From the NCBI RefSeq assembly GCF_001701025.1, contig NZ_CP016793.1:3162001-3226000 (forward strand): DNA of 64,000 nt, read 5' to 3'. Under the pieces are notes generated by a model. It was not told the origin of the DNA. It saw nothing but the letters and a program-made list of their open reading frames with translations, and made no database searches. The DNA is from Lentzea guizhouensis (GTDB lineage: Bacteria > Actinomycetota > Actinomycetes > Mycobacteriales > Pseudonocardiaceae). Below, piece by piece: positions 59,196 through 64,000 of the stretch. A program made the translations under genes and the position numbers. The first letter of the stretch is position 1; every line of letters begins with the position of its first letter.

Positions 59196-60056
59196 ATGGC
59201 GAAGATCGCGGGGGCACCGATCTCCTGGGGCGTGTGCGAGGTGCCGGGCTGGGGCAACGTGCTCCCGTCCGACACGGTGCTGGGCGAGATGCACTCCCTC
59301 GGCCTCACCGCCACCGAGCTCGGCCCGCCCGACTACCTCCCGGCCGACCCCGAGCAGCTCAAGACCCTGCTGAGCAGCCACGGACTCAGCCTCGTCGGCG
59401 GCTTCCTCGCGGTCACGCTGCACACCGACGTCCAGTCCACTCTGGACGAGGCCGGCCGCGTCGCCGCGATTCTGCAGGCGGGTGGCGCCGAGGTGCTCGT
59501 GCTGGCCGCCGCGACCGGCCTGGACGGCTACGACGAGACGCCGAAGCTCAGCGATGACGAGTGGAACACGCTCGTCGGCACCTGCGCGAAGATCCGCGAG
59601 ATCGCCGCGCGGCACGGGCTCAGGACCGTGCTGCACCCGCACGTGGGCACCCACGTCGAGCGGGAGGCGGAGGTCGAGCGGTTCCTCGCTGACTCCGATC
59701 TCCAGCTCTGCCTGGACACCGGCCACCTCCTCATCGGTGGCACGGACCCGGTCGAGCTGGCGCGCCGCTACCCGGACCGGATCGGTCACGTGCACCTCAA
59801 GGACGTGCGCGGCGAGATCGCGGCGAAGGTGCGCAGCGGCGAGCTCAGCTACACCGATGCCGTGGAACAGGGCATCTACGTGCCGCTCGGGGACGGCGAC
59901 GTGGACGTGGAAGCGCTGGTGAAGTCCGTCCACCAGGCGGGCTACACCGGTTGGTTCGTGCTTGAGCAGGACACCCAGCTCAAGGACGGAAGTCCTGAAG
60001 ACAAGCCGGTCAAGGACACCGCGCGCAGCCTCGCGCACCTCAGCAAGATCCTCTGA
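59196..60056 (+). CDS. iolE: inosose dehydratase-like sugar isomerase (IolE/IolI type)
   Basis: This 286-residue TIM-barrel protein of the xylose-isomerase-like family opens with AGAPISWGVCEVPGWGNVL, and metal-site segments include VLHPHVGTHVEREAEVER, LCLDTGHLLIGGTDPVELAR and HVHLKDVRGEIAAKV. Proteins of this type in inositol clusters are inosose dehydratases (IolE) or inosose isomerases (IolI). The N-terminus PISWGVCEVPGWG favours IolE, but the split is not certain. Start follows iolG by 2 bp. It should act on scyllo-inosose, the product of IolG. Confidence 0.78.
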   Translation: MAKIAGAPISWGVCEVPGWGNVLPSDTVLGEMHSLGLTATELGPPDYLPADPEQLKTLLSSHGLSLVGGFLAVTLHTDVQSTLDEAGRVAAILQAGGAEVLVLAAATGLDGYDETPKLSDDEWNTLVGTCAKIREIAARHGLRTVLHPHVGTHVEREAEVERFLADSDLQLCLDTGHLLIGGTDPVELARRYPDRIGHVHLKDVRGEIAAKVRSGELSYTDAVEQGIYVPLGDGDVDVEALVKSVHQAGYTGWFVLEQDTQLKDGSPEDKPVKDTARSLAHLSKIL

Positions 60057-60070
60057 AGGGACTGGAGACG

Positions 60071-61057
60071 ATGAAGTCTCGCTTGGTCATCCGCGCGGGT
60101 GTCGCACTCGCCGGTGTCGCTCTGCTGGCCGCGTGCAGCGGTCCCACGGGAACGAACTCGCAGCAGACGAACAACAACAGCAGCTCCCAGGCGTCCGGCG
60201 ACCTCAAGGTCTCCGTCATCACCCACGGCACCGCGGGCGACGCGTTCTGGAGCGTCGTGAAGGTCGGCGCCGAGGACGCGGGCAAGCAGCTCGGCGTCGG
60301 CGTCACCTACAACTCCGACGGCGACCCCGGCGCCCAGGCCAAGCTGATCGACAACGCCGTGTCGCAGAAGGTCGGCGGCATCGTGGTGTCGATGGCGAAC
60401 CCGGACGCGTTGAAGACCTCCATCGAGAACGCGGTGAAGGCCGGCATCCCGGTCATCACGATCAACTCCGGCAGCGCGAAGAGCGCGGAGTTCGGTGCCA
60501 TGGCGCACGTCGGCCAGGAGGAGTCGATCGCCGGTGAGGAAGCCGGCAAGAAGCTCAAGGCCGCCGGCAAGACCAAGCTGCTCTGCGTGATCCACGAGGC
60601 CGGCAACTCCGGCCTCAACCAGCGCTGCGACGGTGCCCGCTCCGGCTTCGGCGGCGCGGTGGAGAACCTCCAGGTCGACATCTCCAACCCGACCGACATC
60701 GAGGCCCGCATCAAGGCCAAGCTGCAGTCCGACGCCGCGGTCGACGGCGTGCTCGCGCTCAACCCGCAGGTCGCCGTGAACGCCGCGTCCGCCATCAAGG
60801 GCGCGAGCTCGAAGGCGCAGGTCGCGACGTTCGACCTGAACGCGGACGTGGTCAACTCGATCAAGTCCGGCGAGGTGCTCTTCGCCGTCGACCAGCAGCA
60901 GTACCAGCAGGGCTACCTGCCGGTCGTGATGCTGAAGCTCTTCAAGGACAACGCCAACACCCTCGGTGGCGGCAAGCCCGTCCTCACCGGTCCCGGCTTC
61001 GTCGACAAGTCCAACGTGGACAAGGTCGCGGAGTACGCCAAGAACGGCAAGAGGTAG
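60071..61057 (+). CDS. sugar ABC transporter substrate-binding lipoprotein
   Basis: This 328-residue lipoprotein receptor of the periplasmic-binding family (RbsB-like) has a signal peptide with lipobox LLAAC (about residues 18-22). An Asn/Gln/Ser-rich linker follows, then two Rossmann lobes ([60 protein letters not shown]). It lies between catabolic genes and the permease gene, so inositol is the probable ligand. A GGGACTGGAGACG leader precedes ATG 60071. Length and layout are standard. Confidence 0.9.
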   Translation: MKSRLVIRAGVALAGVALLAACSGPTGTNSQQTNNNSSSQASGDLKVSVITHGTAGDAFWSVVKVGAEDAGKQLGVGVTYNSDGDPGAQAKLIDNAVSQKVGGIVVSMANPDALKTSIENAVKAGIPVITINSGSAKSAEFGAMAHVGQEESIAGEEAGKKLKAAGKTKLLCVIHEAGNSGLNQRCDGARSGFGGAVENLQVDISNPTDIEARIKAKLQSDAAVDGVLALNPQVAVNAASAIKGASSKAQVATFDLNADVVNSIKSGEVLFAVDQQQYQQGYLPVVMLKLFKDNANTLGGGKPVLTGPGFVDKSNVDKVAEYAKNGKR

Positions 61058-61072
61058 GGAGGAGGCGGGGAG

Positions 61073-62118
61073 ATGACCGTGACAGCCACAGCCCCACCGG
61101 CTGCCGACGAACGGCTGGGCAAGCCGAAGCCGATGGACCAGCTGGTCAAACGGCCGGAGATCGGCGCCATGCTCGGCGCACTGCTCGTGTTCGTGTTCTT
61201 CTCCGTGGTCACCGAGCAGTTCCTGAGCGTGGGCGGTGCGGCCACCTGGCTGGACGACGCGTCCATGCTCGGGATCATGGCGGTCGCGGTGGCACTGCTG
61301 ATGATCGGCGGCGAGTTCGACCTGTCCGCCGGCGTCATGACCGCGTCCACGGCGCTCGTCACGGCTCTCCTCGCCACCCAGCTGGGCCTCAACGTCTGGC
61401 TCGCGTTGCTGGTGTCGCTCGCCTTCGCGTTGGCGGTGGGCGCGCTGAACGGCTGGCTCGTGATGCGCACGGGCCTGCCGAGCTTCATCGTCACGCTGGG
61501 CAGCTTCCTCGCGTTGCAGGGCCTCAACCTGGGCATCACGCGCCTGGTCACCGGCAGCGTGCAGGTGTCGGGCATGCGGTCGGCCGCGGGCTACGAGTCG
61601 GCCGGGTTCCTGTTCGCCTCGACGTTCCAGGTCGGCGGCACGAGCTTCTACGTGTCGATCATCTGGTGGGTGCTGTTCACCGTCATCGCCTCGACGGTGC
61701 TGATGCGCACCAGGTTCGGCAACTGGATCTTCGCGATCGGCGGTGCCGCGCAGAGCTCGCGCGCGGTCGGCGTGCCGGTGGTGCGGTCGAAGATCCTGCT
61801 GTTCATGACGACCGCGTTCGCCGCGTGGCTCGTCGGCTCGATCAACATCCTGCGGTACGCGAGCGTGCAGGCGAACCAGGGCATCGGCCTGGAGTTCCAG
61901 TACATCATCGCGGCGGTCATCGGCGGTTGCCTGCTGACCGGCGGCTTCGGCTCGGCGGTGGGTGCGGCGATCGGCGCGCTGATCTTCGGCATGGCCCGGC
62001 AGGGCATCGTCTACGCGGGCTGGAACAGCGACTGGTTCCAGCTGTTCCTCGGCGTGATGCTGCTGGCGGCCGTGCTGGTCAACAACATGCTGCGCCGCCG
62101 GGCGGAGAGGGTCAGGCG

Positions 62119-62122
<4 letters not shown>
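61073..62122 (+). CDS. sugar ABC transporter permease
   Basis: This 349-residue membrane protein of the RbsC-like permease family has about eight to ten helices ([80 protein letters not shown]). GGEFDLSAG and [11 protein letters not shown] are family marks. It pairs with the ATPase at 62119 and the receptor at 60071. Its stop overlaps the ATPase start by 4 bp. Substrate, probably inositol, is inferred from the surrounding genes. Confidence 0.92.
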
Positions 62123-62885
<763 letters not shown>

Positions 62886-62889
<4 letters not shown>

Positions 62890-63816
62890 CGGCGCTGGAG
62901 GTGCTGACCGTCGGCCGGGTCGGGGTCGACCTCTACCCGGAGCAGTCCGGCGTGCCGCTGGCCGACGTCAGCACGTTCGCCAAGTCGCTCGGCGGCACCG
63001 CGACCAACGTCGCGGTCGCCGCCGCCCGCCTCGGCCGCCGGGCCGGGGTGCTCACCAAGGTCGGCCCGGACGGCTTCGGAACCTATGTGCGCCAGGCACT
63101 GGAGGGGTTCGGCGTGTCGTCGGCACACGTCGGCACGTCGCCGGATCTGCTGACACCGGTGGTGTTCTGCGAGCTCAACCCGCCCGCCGACCCGCCGCTG
63201 CTGTTCTACCGGCTGCCGACCGCCGGACCTGACGCTGACCGACGCCGACGTGCCGTGGGACGTCGTGCGGGACGTGCCGCTGCTGTGGGTGACCGGCACC
63301 GGGGTTTCGGCGGAACCGGCGCGCGCAACCCAGCGGAAGATGCTGGAGCACCGCGGCCGTCGCGCGCACACCGTGCTGGACCTCGACCACCGGCCGATGT
63401 TCTGGCCGGACGTCGAGACGGCGCGGGCCGAGATCGGCTGGATGCTCGACCACGTCACGGTCGCGGTGGGCAACCGGACCGAGGTGGAGGTCGCGGTGGG
63501 TACCGCTGATCCGGATCTCGCCGCTGATCGGCTGCTGGCGCGCGGGTTGTCGTTGGCGCTGGTGAAGAAAGGCGCCGACGGCGTGCTCGTGGCCACGCCG
63601 GAGGGCCGGTGGACGGTCGAGCCGAACCTGGTCGAGGTGGTGTGCGGGCTCGGCGCCGGTGACGCGTTCGGCGGGTCGCTGGTGCACGGCCTGCTGTCGG
63701 GCTGGGACCCGGTGCGGACCGCCCGCTACGCCAACGCGGCCGGCGCTTTGGTGGCGTCCCGGCTGGCCTGCGCCGACGCGATGCCCGACCAGAAGGAAAT
63801 CGAGGAACTCCTGTGA
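62886..63816 (+). pseudogene. iolC: 5-dehydro-2-deoxygluconokinase (PfkB family), frameshifted
   Basis: Kinase of the inositol pathway that phosphorylates 5-dehydro-2-deoxygluconate. The N-terminal half (VGRVGVDLYPEQSGVPLADV, SLGGTATNVAVAAARLGRRA) is read from GTG 62886. Near 63222 the frame breaks, and DLTLTDADVPWDVVRDVPLL, the sequence to the catalytic GAGDAFGGSLVHG and the stop follow in another frame. The break equals loss of two bases in a GCGCCG stretch. Joined, the protein has the normal length of about 310 residues. Sequence error is likely because the region is otherwise intact. It overlaps the ATPase upstream and the next gene downstream by 4 bp. Confidence 0.85.
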
Positions 63817-64000
63817 TCACTGACGGCCAGTGGCGCGAACTGTTGTGGCGGCGTGCGGAGGACCCCGGTTCGATCAGACGGGCCTACCAGGCGCGCAAGC
63901 GGCGGCAGACGTTGTTGAACGGCAAGTCCACTCTGTTCCTGGTCGCGGCGGACCACCCGGCACGCGGTGCGCTCGGGGTCGGCGGCGACCCGCTGGCGAT
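63813..64000 (+). CDS. Cgl0159-family (beta/alpha)8-barrel protein, N-terminal fragment
   Basis: Only the first 62 residues lie in the window; the gene continues past the right edge. The N-terminus ITDGQWRELLWRRAEDPGSI, then RKRRQTLLNGKSTLFLVAAD followed by HPARGALGVGGDP, matches the Cgl0159 family, class I aldolase-like barrels that accompany iolC in actinobacterial inositol clusters. GTG 63813 overlaps the iolC stop by 4 bp. It may act as the aldolase that splits the phosphorylated product of IolC; that role is inferred from gene order. Confidence 0.7.
   Translation, partial: MITDGQWRELLWRRAEDPGSIRRAYQARKRRQTLLNGKSTLFLVAADHPARGALGVGGDPLA

Overview
The window is high-GC actinobacterial DNA. 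GTG/TTG starts are frequent, 4-bp ATGA/GTGA gene overlaps are common, and several genes carry a TANNNT box 6-7 nt before the start codon (leaderless transcripts). Type VII secretion (T7SS) substrate cassettes, a DUF574 methyltransferase, several SigE-family sigma factors and a CsxA-type exo-beta-glucosaminidase point to Pseudonocardiales (a Lentzea/Saccharothrix/Amycolatopsis-like organism). The genus is an inference. No rRNA, tRNA, CRISPR array, integrase or insertion sequence was seen.

Layout. 1-4314: T7SS accessory genes (DUF3558 tail, frameshifted PPE-like protein, EspG, short EspG-like protein, small WXG-like protein, WXG-transglycosylase fusion). 4315-6290: terminator, then a G-rich repetitive gap, an aminotransferase with unusual codon use, and a 14-bp tandem repeat. 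6288-8737: small membrane protein, K+ channel, HAD hydrolase, frameshifted threonine aldolase. 8791-12053: two SigE-family sigma factor/membrane-partner pairs around a TetR regulator. 12067-23097: the purine genes purB, purC and purSQL, interleaved with MOSC, DUF2334, MBL-fold, secreted protease and epimerase genes. 23190-35220: lysozyme, aldo/keto reductase and LysR, two tandem membrane proteins, DUF574 methyltransferase, GGDEF-EAL protein, and two secreted glycosidases. 35359-44519: a second DUF3558/PPE/EspG cassette, a Tat-exported beta-helix protein, a stand-alone EccC-like ATPase, and an exported alpha/beta hydrolase with an EspC-like partner. 44588-48471: DinB-like protein, lipoprotein, purF, purM. 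48473-50115: a sigma factor fused to its membrane domain, then arfB. 50139-55471: a CitA/DpiB-type two-component system divergent from a tctCBA tricarboxylate transporter. 55596-64000: a myo-inositol catabolism locus (iolA and a LacI regulator, divergent from iolG, iolE-like, an ABC transporter, iolC and the start of a Cgl0159-family gene).

The order purB, purC, purS, purQ, purL, SCP2-like, purF, purM matches the purine arc I recall from Mycobacterium tuberculosis, so this is an old chromosomal backbone carrying accessory insertions.

The most interesting feature is a set of three SigE-family sigma factors, each with a membrane partner, in three states of coupling: separate genes, 4-bp overlapping genes, and one fused protein. 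All three are preceded by the same GCAACC-N16/17-CGT promoter-like element, which suggests autoregulation. Five genes carry frameshifts, and every one fits loss of one or two bases in a G/C run, so many may be sequencing errors rather than real mutations.
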